Made by a program: the position numbers and the translations under genes. This document shows positions 34,580 to 42,980 of a stretch of DNA of 64,000 nt, in pieces. The stretch spans positions 2,390,001-2,454,000 of the forward strand of contig NZ_CP133548.1 of NCBI RefSeq assembly GCF_031198435.1. Reading direction: 5' to 3'. The stretch's first letter is position 1; every line of letters starts with the position of its first letter. Source of the stretch: Pleionea litopenaei. Lineage in GTDB: Bacteria > Pseudomonadota > Gammaproteobacteria > Enterobacterales > Kangiellaceae. The notes below the pieces were generated by a model, which saw only the letters and a list, made by a program, of their open reading frames with translations, made no database searches and was not told the origin of the DNA.

Positions 34580-35452
34580 ATGCGTTGGCTAGTTTTTGTT
34601 ACTTTATTATGGGCCTTCTCGTTCTCTTTGATCGGAGAGTTTCTCGCCGGTCAAGTCGATGGCTATATTGCCGTTGCTACTCGAATGCTGTTGGCTTTTT
34701 TAACGTTTCTCCCCTTCTTAAAATGGAACTCAGCAAACAGTAAAGCCGTTTTTGCCTTAATGGGCATTGGTGCTATTCAAATTGGAGTGATGTATCTTTT
34801 TTTCTACCACAGCTTTCTATTTCTTACCGTTCCTGAAGTTCTGCTTTTTACTATTCTTACTCCGGTTTATGTGAGTTTGCTTGATGACCTAATTTTCGTA
34901 AAACAATTTCGATTAAATTGGCTACTCCCCGCAATCATTGCCGTTGTAGGCGCTGCAATTATACGTTACCAAACGGTTAGTTCAGATTTTTGGACCGGCT
35001 TGCTCTTAGTTCAAGCCGCCAATCTTTGTTTTGCTTTCGGTCAAGTTGCCTATAAACGTCTAGCTATTCCTAGTCATTTAACACAGAAAAATATCTTCGC
35101 TTTCTTCTTTTTAGGGGCGCTATTAATCAGCTTATTTCCGGCAATATTCATTGCTGACTGGACAAAAGTGCCCGTTACAATCACGCATTATGCGACATTA
35201 ACTTGGCTCGGCATCGTTGCTTCAGGGCTAGGGTATTATTTTTGGAACTATGGAAGCAAGCAAGTCAATACTGGTCAACTAGCAACAATGAATAACTTAC
35301 TTATTCCGGCAGGCATTTTAGTAAATGTGGTGTTTTGGGGACGACCAGCCAATTGGCTCTCGTTAACCTTTGGTGCGGTGATTATTTTAGCGTCTATTCT
35401 TATTGCAAGTTACTACTCAAAAGCCATGAAAAATAAAAGTGCCGATAATTAA
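34580..35452 (+). CDS. EamA/DMT-superfamily transporter
   Basis: The 290-residue membrane protein has about ten hydrophobic helices in two EamA repeats (about 1-130 and 140-285), as in drug/metabolite transporters. The repeats are seen as LLWAFSFSLIGEF and GLLLVQAANLCFAFGQVAYK. The substrate is not predictable; amino acids or related metabolites are common. It starts 6 bases after the fimL stop, so is probably co-transcribed, and its 3' end overlaps the convergent SRAP gene by 4 bases. Confidence 0.82.
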   Translation: MRWLVFVTLLWAFSFSLIGEFLAGQVDGYIAVATRMLLAFLTFLPFLKWNSANSKAVFALMGIGAIQIGVMYLFFYHSFLFLTVPEVLLFTILTPVYVSLLDDLIFVKQFRLNWLLPAIIAVVGAAIIRYQTVSSDFWTGLLLVQAANLCFAFGQVAYKRLAIPSHLTQKNIFAFFFLGALLISLFPAIFIADWTKVPVTITHYATLTWLGIVASGLGYYFWNYGSKQVNTGQLATMNNLLIPAGILVNVVFWGRPANWLSLTFGAVIILASILIASYYSKAMKNKSADN

Positions 35453-36174
35453 AATAGCGATAAGTTATCACCGGGCTGTAATTCATCGACCGGCTCAGCA
35501 CAGTCGGCAATATCCTGAGAAACATTCTTAACCGTTTCTGCGACTCGGAAATGATGCATACCCGAGTATTCTCGAGAAGAAAGTAACGGCAACATCGAGT
35601 CCTTTGAAGAGTCACTTAGCCACTGCTCCCAAAAGGCTTGAGGAATAATAATTGGCATACGATGGTGAATTGGTGAAACTAATTGGTTTGCTGCGGTTGT
35701 TAAAATACAAAAATTTAAAGAACCGCTTTTAGAATTTTCGAATGGTTCATCTTCAACCGACGGTCCTTCAAACGCCGTCCATAGACCAGCCATCATAAAC
35801 GCCGCTTTATCGTGATGTTCAAACAAATGCCATGGACGATTTCTTTGCGTTGCGCTGCCTTTTGGTTCATAAAAGCCATCAGCAGGAATTAAACATCGCT
35901 TCGTATGAGCCGACGTTGCAAACATTTTGCTTTCGAATACAGTTTCAGAACGCGCGTTTATCTTACTAAATGATGCTTTTGACCAGCTGGGGCGAAAACC
36001 CCATTGCATAGTGGCTACTCGCGGTGACTGTGCATCCCAATAGATCACGGTTGCTCGTTGAGAAGGTGCAATATTAAACCTTGCAGTAAAGGGCTGAATG
36101 TCTTCCCAATAATCTTTCCACTGACTATGAGTTGCCCAGTCTGGTTTCTCTCTTAGTAAATAGCGTCCACACAT
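35449..36174 (-). CDS. SOS-response-associated protein, SRAP/YedK (HMCES) family
   Basis: The 241-residue protein starts MCGRYLL, so after methionine removal the catalytic Cys2 becomes N-terminal. FNIAPSQ (Asn), PADGFYEPKG (Glu) and HHRMPIII (His) complete the SRAP active site. Family members form a stable thiazolidine crosslink with abasic sites in single-stranded DNA, shielding them from cleavage. E. coli YedK is 222 residues; this one is slightly longer. No LexA box is evident in the short gap to yciA. Confidence 0.92.
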   Translation of the reverse strand: MCGRYLLREKPDWATHSQWKDYWEDIQPFTARFNIAPSQRATVIYWDAQSPRVATMQWGFRPSWSKASFSKINARSETVFESKMFATSAHTKRCLIPADGFYEPKGSATQRNRPWHLFEHHDKAAFMMAGLWTAFEGPSVEDEPFENSKSGSLNFCILTTAANQLVSPIHHRMPIIIPQAFWEQWLSDSSKDSMLPLLSSREYSGMHHFRVAETVKNVSQDIADCAEPVDELQPGDNLSLF

Positions 36175-36185
36175 TTTTGATGCAC

Positions 36186-36566
36186 TTACCTTTCAATCAC
36201 TTGCTTTTTCCCTTGGTCATCAACGCTAACAAAGGTAACTCGTGTTTCAAACAACAAAGGGCTTGCTGAAGTTCGCTTCCCGGTGACCGCAATATGGTAG
36301 GTTAACGAGGTATTACCTTGTCGTTCCAGGCTCACATTAAAACAAATTATCTCGCCGCATTCGATGCGATGTTTAAATTCGACATTATCTAATGCAACCG
36401 TGACGAAGCGATGACCTGGAAACTGTAAATTCGCAGAAACATAAGCTACTTCGTCTATCCACATTAATAGATATCCACCGAATAAAGAGCCCTGATGATT
36501 CATGTGTTCTGGCAACACCAATTTATGGTGTTGCATAGATGGAGCTAAATTACTTTTGTTACTCAT
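36186..36566 (-). CDS. yciA: Acyl-CoA thioesterase YciA-like
   Basis: The 126-residue hotdog-fold protein starts at the ATG preceded by AAGGAG; an ATG twelve codons upstream lacks such a site. MNHQGSLFGGYLLMWIDEVA contains the conserved Asn and catalytic Asp of the YciA/BACH group; FVTVALDNVEFKH and GKRTSASPLLF support it. It hydrolyses acyl-CoAs to free acid and CoA in the cytoplasm. It lies 78 bases downstream of nrdB and 11 bases before the SRAP gene, so may be read from the same transcript. Confidence 0.85.
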   Translation of the reverse strand: MSNKSNLAPSMQHHKLVLPEHMNHQGSLFGGYLLMWIDEVAYVSANLQFPGHRFVTVALDNVEFKHRIECGEIICFNVSLERQGNTSLTYHIAVTGKRTSASPLLFETRVTFVSVDDQGKKQVIER

Positions 36567-36644
36567 GCTTTGCTCCTTAAAAGCCCCCCGCACAGTCTGC
36601 ACTAAGAGGCTCTATTCAATACTTAAATATGTTAATAATTAAAC

Positions 36645-37742
36645 TTATTCCCAATTTAACGCAGCACCGGTTTGATACTCTGTCACTCGTGTTTCAAAAA
36701 AATTCTTTTCTTTACGAAGGTTTGCTTGCTCATCTAACCACGTTAAGGCTACCTCTGCACCAGGAAAAGGAGTTTCTAACTTCAACTGTTTAGCTCTTCG
36801 ATTAGCTAGAAATCTAAACTGGGCACTATGTAATTCTGAAGAATAACCCAATATCTGTTGAGGCAATAGAAAGTTTGCATAACCTTCTTCTGCAGCATCA
36901 GCTTCTTCCCACATTCTAGCAATTTCCTTTTTATCTAAGACTAAATTCTCTTCCTTTACGATCTCATTAACGACTCGAATTCCAAATGCACAATGTAATA
37001 CCTCATCTCGCATAATGTACTGTAGCTGCTCTGCAGTTCCTTTCATCAAACCTCTTCTTTGCAACGAAAAAATCGGACTAAAACCATTATAGAACCAGCA
37101 CCCCTCAAATACAGCAGCAAAAAATATATAAGACAATACAAACTGATGAAGATCGTCTCTATTCGATAGATCTAAACTACTGTCCATAACCGAATTTAGG
37201 CGTTTATTAGCAAGTTCTATCTTAAAGTTCAGCTCTGGAATCACTCGATATCGATTGTAAATCTCCTGTTGGTCTAACCCAATTGTTTCAATACAATGTT
37301 GGTAAGTCCAAGTATGTAGTGATTCTTCATAAACTTGTCTAGCTTGATAAATTTGCAACTCAGGCGCAGTCATTTTTTCCATGACTGCTAAACCAATATT
37401 ACGCATCGCCAATATATCAGACGTGGTTAAATAAGAGAGTACATTATCATAAATATGACGCTCCTCAAGAGTTAACTTGTGGTGATAATCATGAACATCT
37501 TGAGTCATATTTACATCAAGAGGCGTCCAGTGATTTTTATTCGCATTTAAAAAGAACTCCCAAGCCCATGGGTATTTAAATGGTGCTAGTTGATTTATAT
37601 CCGCTTGTCCATTAACGATACGTTTATCCAAATAAGTGATCGCTTGATTCGATGACTTCTTATTTGGTTCATTCGATCGCTTCACTATATTATCATTTAA
37701 AGGTAGGGCGTGATTCAAAGGATCGTTCCAGTTAAGTTCCAT
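36645..37742 (-). CDS. nrdB: Class Ia ribonucleotide reductase, beta subunit NrdB
   Basis: The 365-residue radical-generating subunit houses the di-iron centre and stable tyrosyl radical. Metal ligands are visible in YLTTSDILAMRN (Asp), YEESLHTWTYQH (Glu, His), FFAAVFEGCWFY (Glu) and MRDEVLHCAFG (Glu, His). The radical Tyr is in HTWTYQH, seven residues after the ligand Glu as in E. coli Tyr122, so this is not a Tyr-less variant. The C-terminal tail FFETRVTEYQTGAALNWE is the alpha-binding, electron-transfer end and resembles the Pseudomonas/Chlamydia branch rather than E. coli. It starts 10 bases after nrdA. Confidence 0.95.
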   Translation of the reverse strand: MELNWNDPLNHALPLNDNIVKRSNEPNKKSSNQAITYLDKRIVNGQADINQLAPFKYPWAWEFFLNANKNHWTPLDVNMTQDVHDYHHKLTLEERHIYDNVLSYLTTSDILAMRNIGLAVMEKMTAPELQIYQARQVYEESLHTWTYQHCIETIGLDQQEIYNRYRVIPELNFKIELANKRLNSVMDSSLDLSNRDDLHQFVLSYIFFAAVFEGCWFYNGFSPIFSLQRRGLMKGTAEQLQYIMRDEVLHCAFGIRVVNEIVKEENLVLDKKEIARMWEEADAAEEGYANFLLPQQILGYSSELHSAQFRFLANRRAKQLKLETPFPGAEVALTWLDEQANLRKEKNFFETRVTEYQTGAALNWE

Positions 37743-37752
37743 TGTTTAACTC

Positions 37753-40494
37753 CTATTGACAGACTTCGCATTCTAAGTCGTCTAGACGACATAGCGTTTG
37801 TTCAGCTTCCACATCGACTCTATCGCTTGAGTGGGTGTAAACCTCTGTTGCTGCTAAAGAACGTAGGTAATATGTTGTTTTCAACCCTCTCGACCAAGCA
37901 GTTTTGTATAGATTATCAAGCTTCATTCCACTAGGCTCTTGCATATATAAGTTCAAACTTTGTGCTTGATCAATCCACTTTTGTCGCCTCGATGCAGCTT
38001 CTACCAACCAACGAGGATCAATGGAAAATGCTGTTTTAAAAAGCGCTTTAAGTTTATTCGGAATACGATCGATTCTGCCAACATCACCCTGATAATACTG
38101 AATATCATCGATCATCGATGCATCCCAAAGCCCTGCATCCTTCAGCTCTGAGACTAAATATTTGTTGATAACCAAAAACTCACCTGAAAGGTTAGATTTC
38201 ACAAACAAATTTTGATAGGTCGGCTCTATCGATTGACACACACCTACAATATTCGCAATAGTAGCAGTTGGCGCTATCGCAATGATGTTGGAGTTTCGAA
38301 TACCCGTTTTTTTCACTTGCTCTTTCAAGAAGCTCCAATCTAATTCACTTTGATAATTAAATGTGCAATAGTCACTACCACGAGATTTCTCTAACTGACG
38401 TAAACTATCCAGTGGAAATATTCCTTGTTGCCATAGTGAACCATTAAAACTATCATAGCATCCGCGTTCAACCGCAAGATTAGCCGACGCTTCTATGGCA
38501 TAGAAACTAAAAGCTTCACTTATACGATCAGATAGCTCCACTGCCTCAATGCTATCAAAACTTATTTTTGCTCGATAAAGTACATCTTGGTAACCCATCA
38601 TTCCTAAACCAATGGGCCGATGTTTTAGATTTGATACCTTAGCTTTTTTAACTGGATAAAAATTTAAATCAATGACATTGTCCAACATTCTAATAGCAGT
38701 CCGGATTGTGTTCTTTAAGTGCTCTTTATCTATCCCTTCTATAGTCCAGTGGTTATTTAAGTTCACTGAGCCTAAATTGCAAACAGCAATCTCGTCGTCG
38801 TTTGTATTAAGCGTAATTTCAGTACACAAATTTGATGAATGGACCACTCCGCGATGCTGTTGAGGAGATCGAACATTGCATGGGTCTTTAAATGTTATCC
38901 ACGGGTGGCCTGTCTCGAATAGCATTGATAACATTTTTTGCCAAAGCTCTTTCGCCCGTATCGATTTATATTGTTTCAAACGTCCAGCCTGAGCCAGTTC
39001 TTCATAGTATTCATAGCGCAACTCAAACTCTCGACCATACAGTTGATGGAGGTCCGAAACTTCACTTGGAGAGAATAAGGTCCAATCTTGATCGAGGAAA
39101 ACACGTTTCATAAATAGGTCGGGGATCCAATTCGCAGTATTCATATCATGCGTTCTTCTACGTTCATCACCGGTATTTTTTCTTAACTCTAAAAAGTCTT
39201 CGATATCTAGATGCCATGTTTCTAGATATGCGCATACTGCACCTTTGCGCTTTCCTCCTTGATTAACGGCCACTGCCGTATCATTTGCAACTTTAAGAAA
39301 AGGAATAATACCCTGCGAAGTTCCACGCGTTCCGTTGATAAAAGAGCCAAGTGCTCGCACTGGAGTCCAATCATTACCGAGACCTCCCGCCCATTTCGAT
39401 AACATCGCATTGTCACTTAACCCTTGATAGATTTCACTCAAACTATCTCCTATATGAGTTAAATAGCAGCTCGATAATTGAGGACGAACAGTTCCTGAAT
39501 TAAATAATGTCGGCGTTGAGCACATAAAATCGAAAGAGCTTAATAATCGATAAAATTCGATCGCTCGTCTATTTTGTTGACTTTCATTGACAGCCAGTCC
39601 CATTGCAATACGCATAAACATCACTTGAGGTAATTCGAAAGGTGTTTCATCACTTCTAAGAAAATATCGATCGTATAGTGTTTGAAGTCCTAAATAGTCG
39701 AATTGGCGATCTCGCTCTGGTAAGATTGCTTCTGCTAGTTGTTCAAGATCAAATTTTGACAGCTGATTATCTAGAATTCCTTTTTCAATACCAAAATCAA
39801 TAGATATTCGGAAAGCTTTTCTATATAGATTGTCGTCTTGAGTAATCGTTGGAAATGTAGTTAATACTTCTTGCTTTAACTTGTTTAACAGAAAGTGCGC
39901 TGCTACTTTTGAGTAGTTAGGTTCTTCGGCTATTAAGCTACGAGCGTTCATGATCAATAATAACCAAAGCTCATTGAACTTAATACCATCGTACAGGCTG
40001 GGCTTGATCAACTTCCAAAGTCTTTCGCTACTAACCTCTCTATACATCTCACACGCACTGGATACTAACGAGTAGATATCTGACTCGACCCACGTTTCAG
40101 AGTTATCACGGTGAACGACTGTAAACTCTTGAAGCGTATCTTCGATTTTGATATTTAGATCTTGACGATTTTTACTATGCTCTTCTCGATATATCACATA
40201 AGCACGAGCGACTTGTTGCTCTCCCGCTCGCATTAAATAGAGTTCAACATTGTCCTGAATATCTTCAATATGAATAATTCCACCATCAGGCATTGTTCGT
40301 TGAACTTTACTTTCAATCTGCTCAACAATACTCTGCGCTAGATGTTGCAAATGTTGACTGCCTTGTGCATGAGAGCCTTTGACAGCGATAACTGCTTTTT
40401 TGACTGCACCAATGACTTTTTGTCCATCATAGGGAACAGCTAGGCCATTTCGTTTGGTAACTTGATATTTAGATACTTGCTCTTCTGAAAACAT
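37753..40494 (-). CDS. nrdA: Class Ia ribonucleotide reductase, alpha subunit NrdA
   Basis: The 913-residue catalytic subunit converts ribonucleoside diphosphates to deoxy forms. An N-terminal ATP-cone (about 9-100; VTKRNGLAVPYDGQKVI) is followed by a second, degenerate cone-like region (about 125-225; LYDGIKFNELWLLLI). The barrel carries the active-site Cys in STPTLFNSGTVRPQLSSCYL, the radical-site segment NLCTEITLN and NLGSVNLNNH; the C-terminal redox pair is in CEVCQ. Tandem cones are typical of the Pseudomonas-type enzyme. AAGG lies 8 bases before the ATG. Expression appears to be controlled by a cobalamin riboswitch and NrdR boxes upstream. Confidence 0.95.
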   Translation of the reverse strand: MFSEEQVSKYQVTKRNGLAVPYDGQKVIGAVKKAVIAVKGSHAQGSQHLQHLAQSIVEQIESKVQRTMPDGGIIHIEDIQDNVELYLMRAGEQQVARAYVIYREEHSKNRQDLNIKIEDTLQEFTVVHRDNSETWVESDIYSLVSSACEMYREVSSERLWKLIKPSLYDGIKFNELWLLLIMNARSLIAEEPNYSKVAAHFLLNKLKQEVLTTFPTITQDDNLYRKAFRISIDFGIEKGILDNQLSKFDLEQLAEAILPERDRQFDYLGLQTLYDRYFLRSDETPFELPQVMFMRIAMGLAVNESQQNRRAIEFYRLLSSFDFMCSTPTLFNSGTVRPQLSSCYLTHIGDSLSEIYQGLSDNAMLSKWAGGLGNDWTPVRALGSFINGTRGTSQGIIPFLKVANDTAVAVNQGGKRKGAVCAYLETWHLDIEDFLELRKNTGDERRRTHDMNTANWIPDLFMKRVFLDQDWTLFSPSEVSDLHQLYGREFELRYEYYEELAQAGRLKQYKSIRAKELWQKMLSMLFETGHPWITFKDPCNVRSPQQHRGVVHSSNLCTEITLNTNDDEIAVCNLGSVNLNNHWTIEGIDKEHLKNTIRTAIRMLDNVIDLNFYPVKKAKVSNLKHRPIGLGMMGYQDVLYRAKISFDSIEAVELSDRISEAFSFYAIEASANLAVERGCYDSFNGSLWQQGIFPLDSLRQLEKSRGSDYCTFNYQSELDWSFLKEQVKKTGIRNSNIIAIAPTATIANIVGVCQSIEPTYQNLFVKSNLSGEFLVINKYLVSELKDAGLWDASMIDDIQYYQGDVGRIDRIPNKLKALFKTAFSIDPRWLVEAASRRQKWIDQAQSLNLYMQEPSGMKLDNLYKTAWSRGLKTTYYLRSLAATEVYTHSSDRVDVEAEQTLCRLDDLECEVCQ

Positions 40495-40500
40495 AGATCG

Positions 40501-40506
40501 CGCCTT
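40501..40506 (-). promoter_or_regulatory. nrdA ribosome binding site, possible target of an anti-SD sequence
   Basis: Minus-strand AAGGCG lies six bases before the ATG. Just after the riboswitch the same transcript carries CGCCTT (40636-40641), exactly complementary to it. Sequestration is a hypothesis based only on this six-base match. Confidence 0.4.
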
Positions 40507-40639
40507 GTTAAAATAGAAACACTACCTTGGCGAGACGAGAATCGAAGAAAGTCTAAAGGATCAGGACATTGATACGCTGACAGCGCACGAGAAACAAAGA
40601 TTCAATAGTCAATCACTCAATACCTCAAAATCGCGAAGG

Positions 40640-40815
40640 CGTTGATTGGCTATCGGCAGGTATTCGGACTCAAGAGCTCACTTATATAAGTACCTAAAGT
40701 AACTGCTTCCCAAACTTGATGTTCAGTGCTTCACGTTACTCTCGTTCTCTATTACCGCTGCGCGTCAGTTCCGGATTTACACCGGATTCCCTCTTAGCAA
40801 AACCTATAATTGGAA
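40640..40815 (-). ncRNA. Adenosylcobalamin (B12) riboswitch upstream of nrdAB
   Basis: On the minus strand the conserved core reads AGAGGGAATCCGGTGTAAAT, then CCGGAACTGACGCGC, then CAGCGGTAATAGAG. After a variable stem region comes GAGTCCGAATACCTGCCGAT, the B12-box block. The order, spacing and identity of these blocks match the cobalamin riboswitch consensus (GGGAA-GGTG-AATCC; CGC-CGGTAA; GAAUACCUGCC). It lies in the 5' leader of nrdA, ending about 150 bases before the start codon. By analogy with known cases, B12 binding would repress the B12-independent class Ia reductase. No clear intrinsic terminator follows, so control of translation is more likely. Confidence 0.9.
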
Positions 40816-40921
40816 AGTGACCATCACTAATTAAGCATCTAATTTTTAATCAATCTATGAGAGTTAAACATATTACCAACCTATGCTCATAATGCTTAAT
40901 CAATAAATCTCAACCTCAAAT

Positions 40922-40931
40922 CAATATATAG
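40922..40931 (-). promoter_or_regulatory. NrdR box 1 (proximal)
   Basis: CAATATATAG matches the NrdR-box core CWATATATWG at every position. Its centre (40926.5) is 32 bases, about three helical turns, from the second box, the spacing typical of tandem NrdR boxes before nrd operons. It overlaps the candidate -10 element. Confidence 0.75.
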
Positions 40932-40951
40932 GCATTGAACCGTAGCAAGAA
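40923..40951 (-). promoter_or_regulatory. Candidate nrdAB promoter
   Basis: On the minus strand TTCTTG (40946-40951) and TATATT (40923-40928) are separated by exactly 17 bases. The NrdR-box cores cover the -10 and lie just upstream of the -35, a layout suited to repression. Transcription would start about 100 bases before the riboswitch. Confidence 0.55.
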
Positions 40952-40953
40952 CA

Positions 40954-40963
40954 CTATATATTG
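40954..40963 (-). promoter_or_regulatory. NrdR box 2 (distal)
   Basis: CTATATATTG within ACACTATATATTGACT matches the NrdR core CWATATATWG fully and keeps part of the outer ACA half. It is paired with the box at 40922-40931. The ATP/dATP-sensing repressor NrdR would bind both. nrdR itself is not in this window. Confidence 0.75.
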
Positions 40964-41062
40964 ACTCCATAACCCTTTGCAACCAATATCTTTGGTAGAT
41001 ATCTTTTAGCACACCCGTTAAAAATTCACGTAAACTACGTTCTTTTCATTGAGTAACTCAGC

Positions 41063-42850
41063 ATGCGACACGGACAATTTGCAGATTACAACAACGAACA
41101 AGTCTCTTGGAAGACTTTAAAACAATTGGTGCCATTTCTCGCTGAGTTCCGATGGCGAGTCTTGGCCGCCTTAGTTTTTCTAATCGCTGCGAAAGTTGCC
41201 AGCGTTGGTGTTCCTTATGTATTTGGTATTACGGTTGATCAACTCAACTTATCGTCTGAGCAAGCCGTCGTTGTGCTACCACTCACATTGATCCTCATGT
41301 ATGGAGCCCTTCGTTTATCGACCGTACTATTCGGAGAGTTTAGAGATCTGTTATTTGGTCGCGTCACTGAAAGAGCGATGCGCCGAATCGGTCTTGCGGT
41401 TTTCAAGCACCTACATAGTCTTGATATAGATTTTCATTTATCTCGTCGTACTGGTGGCGTCGCAAGAGATATTGAAAGAGGCGTCTCTGGCATTAATTTC
41501 CTGTTGCGCTTTATGGTATTCAATATCGTCCCCGTTTTCTTAGAAATTCTTTTTGTTGTATTGATCTTTCAAGCTAAGTTCTCAACTAATTTCGTTCTAA
41601 TTATTCTCGGGTGCATAGTTGCCTATATTATTTGGACGGCAAAAGCAACGGAATGGCGAACCAGTTATATTCGAAAGGCCAATGAAGCAGACTCAAAATC
41701 AAATACAACGGCTGTCGATAGTTTATTAAATTATGAAACGGTCAAATATTTTAACAATGAAGCATTCGAAGAACGCCGATACGATCATGAACTCGCTGAG
41801 TGGGAAAGCGCTCGCAGGAGTAACCGTTTAAGCTTGTTTGCACTGAACGGAGGTCAAGCCTTAATCGTCGCGGTCGCTATGACATCAATGCTAGTGCTGG
41901 CCGGACATATGGTGGTTTCAGAGACACTTTCGCTCGGACAATTTACTATGATCAACGGCTATATTATGCAAATATTTATGCCGCTTAATTTCTTCGGCTT
42001 TGTCTACCGAGAGATGAAAGGATCAATGGCCAACATAGAGAAGATGTTTGCTCTTCTACGCGAACAACCAAAAATAGTTGACCAAAACAACGCCGACGAA
42101 CTGCAAGTTAATCAAGGAAGTATTCAGTTTAATAACGTGAACTTCTCATATCATACCGATCGCTCAATACTGAACAACCTTAACTTTAGTATTGCTGCTG
42201 GCTCTAAAGTCGCGTTTGTGGGAAGCAGTGGCGCTGGCAAATCAACATTATCTAAGTTGCTTTATCGCTTTTATGATCCAGACAGTGGAGAAATCACCAT
42301 CGATGGCCAAGATATTAAGCAGGTTACTCAAGACAGTTTGCGCCGAGCCATAGGTATTGTTCCACAAGATACCGTACTTTTTAACACAACCATCGGAGAA
42401 AATATTCGTTATGGAGCACCCAATGCCAGTGACGAAGATATCGACAAAGCCGTTGAGAATGCCTACCTCTCTGAATTTATTCGACAACTTCCTGATGGAC
42501 TGAATACTCTCGTAGGAGAACGGGGCTTAAAACTATCTGGGGGAGAAAAACAACGAGTCGCCATCGCTAGAACCATCTTAAAAAAATCACCCATTCTTAT
42601 CTTCGATGAGGCAACGTCATCGCTCGATAGTGAAGCCGAGCAAAATATAATGCGAGCCATCAAACAGGTCGCACAAAATCACACCAGTATTATGATTGCA
42701 CATCGCTTATCGACCATAGTCGATGCAGACACAATTTTCGTTTTACACAAAGGCGAAATCATTGAACAGGGTGATCACTTGAGTCTTCTAAAAGCCGACG
42801 GGCATTACGCAAAACTTTGGAATAATCAACAGCAAAATAGCCATGAGTAA
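41063..42850 (+). CDS. ABC exporter, Atm1/ABCB7 type
   Basis: The 595-residue half-transporter has a six-helix membrane domain (about 30-320) and an ATPase domain with Walker A GSSGAGKST (387-395), the signature LSGGEKQR, Walker B ILIFDEATSSLD and the switch His in IAHRLST. FNNEAFEERRYD and the short N-terminus match Atm1-type exporters, which move glutathione-linked sulfur compounds or metal-glutathione conjugates out of the cytoplasm in Novosphingobium and mitochondria. It functions as a homodimer. It is divergent from nrdA. Confidence 0.88.
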   Translation: MRHGQFADYNNEQVSWKTLKQLVPFLAEFRWRVLAALVFLIAAKVASVGVPYVFGITVDQLNLSSEQAVVVLPLTLILMYGALRLSTVLFGEFRDLLFGRVTERAMRRIGLAVFKHLHSLDIDFHLSRRTGGVARDIERGVSGINFLLRFMVFNIVPVFLEILFVVLIFQAKFSTNFVLIILGCIVAYIIWTAKATEWRTSYIRKANEADSKSNTTAVDSLLNYETVKYFNNEAFEERRYDHELAEWESARRSNRLSLFALNGGQALIVAVAMTSMLVLAGHMVVSETLSLGQFTMINGYIMQIFMPLNFFGFVYREMKGSMANIEKMFALLREQPKIVDQNNADELQVNQGSIQFNNVNFSYHTDRSILNNLNFSIAAGSKVAFVGSSGAGKSTLSKLLYRFYDPDSGEITIDGQDIKQVTQDSLRRAIGIVPQDTVLFNTTIGENIRYGAPNASDEDIDKAVENAYLSEFIRQLPDGLNTLVGERGLKLSGGEKQRVAIARTILKKSPILIFDEATSSLDSEAEQNIMRAIKQVAQNHTSIMIAHRLSTIVDADTIFVLHKGEIIEQGDHLSLLKADGHYAKLWNNQQQNSHE

Positions 42851-42980
42851 CACTCGTTTGGGTGAGGACTGATGCAATGGAATCAAATAGAAGCATCAAC
42901 TGATTAAAATTTAGACTCCTCTAGATATCACTTATTTGTTATAGTTAATGAATAATAACGACAAAATACGGGATTGAATC

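Larger units (their letters stand above)
40495..41062. other. Gene-free regulatory region between nrdA and the ABC exporter gene
   Basis: These 568 bases contain no convincing reading frame. On the minus strand they hold, in order of transcription, paired NrdR-box cores, a candidate promoter, an AdoCbl riboswitch and a leader of about 150 bases ending at the nrdA ribosome site. The right-hand end must also hold the promoter for the divergent exporter gene, which I could not pin down. Confidence 0.8.
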
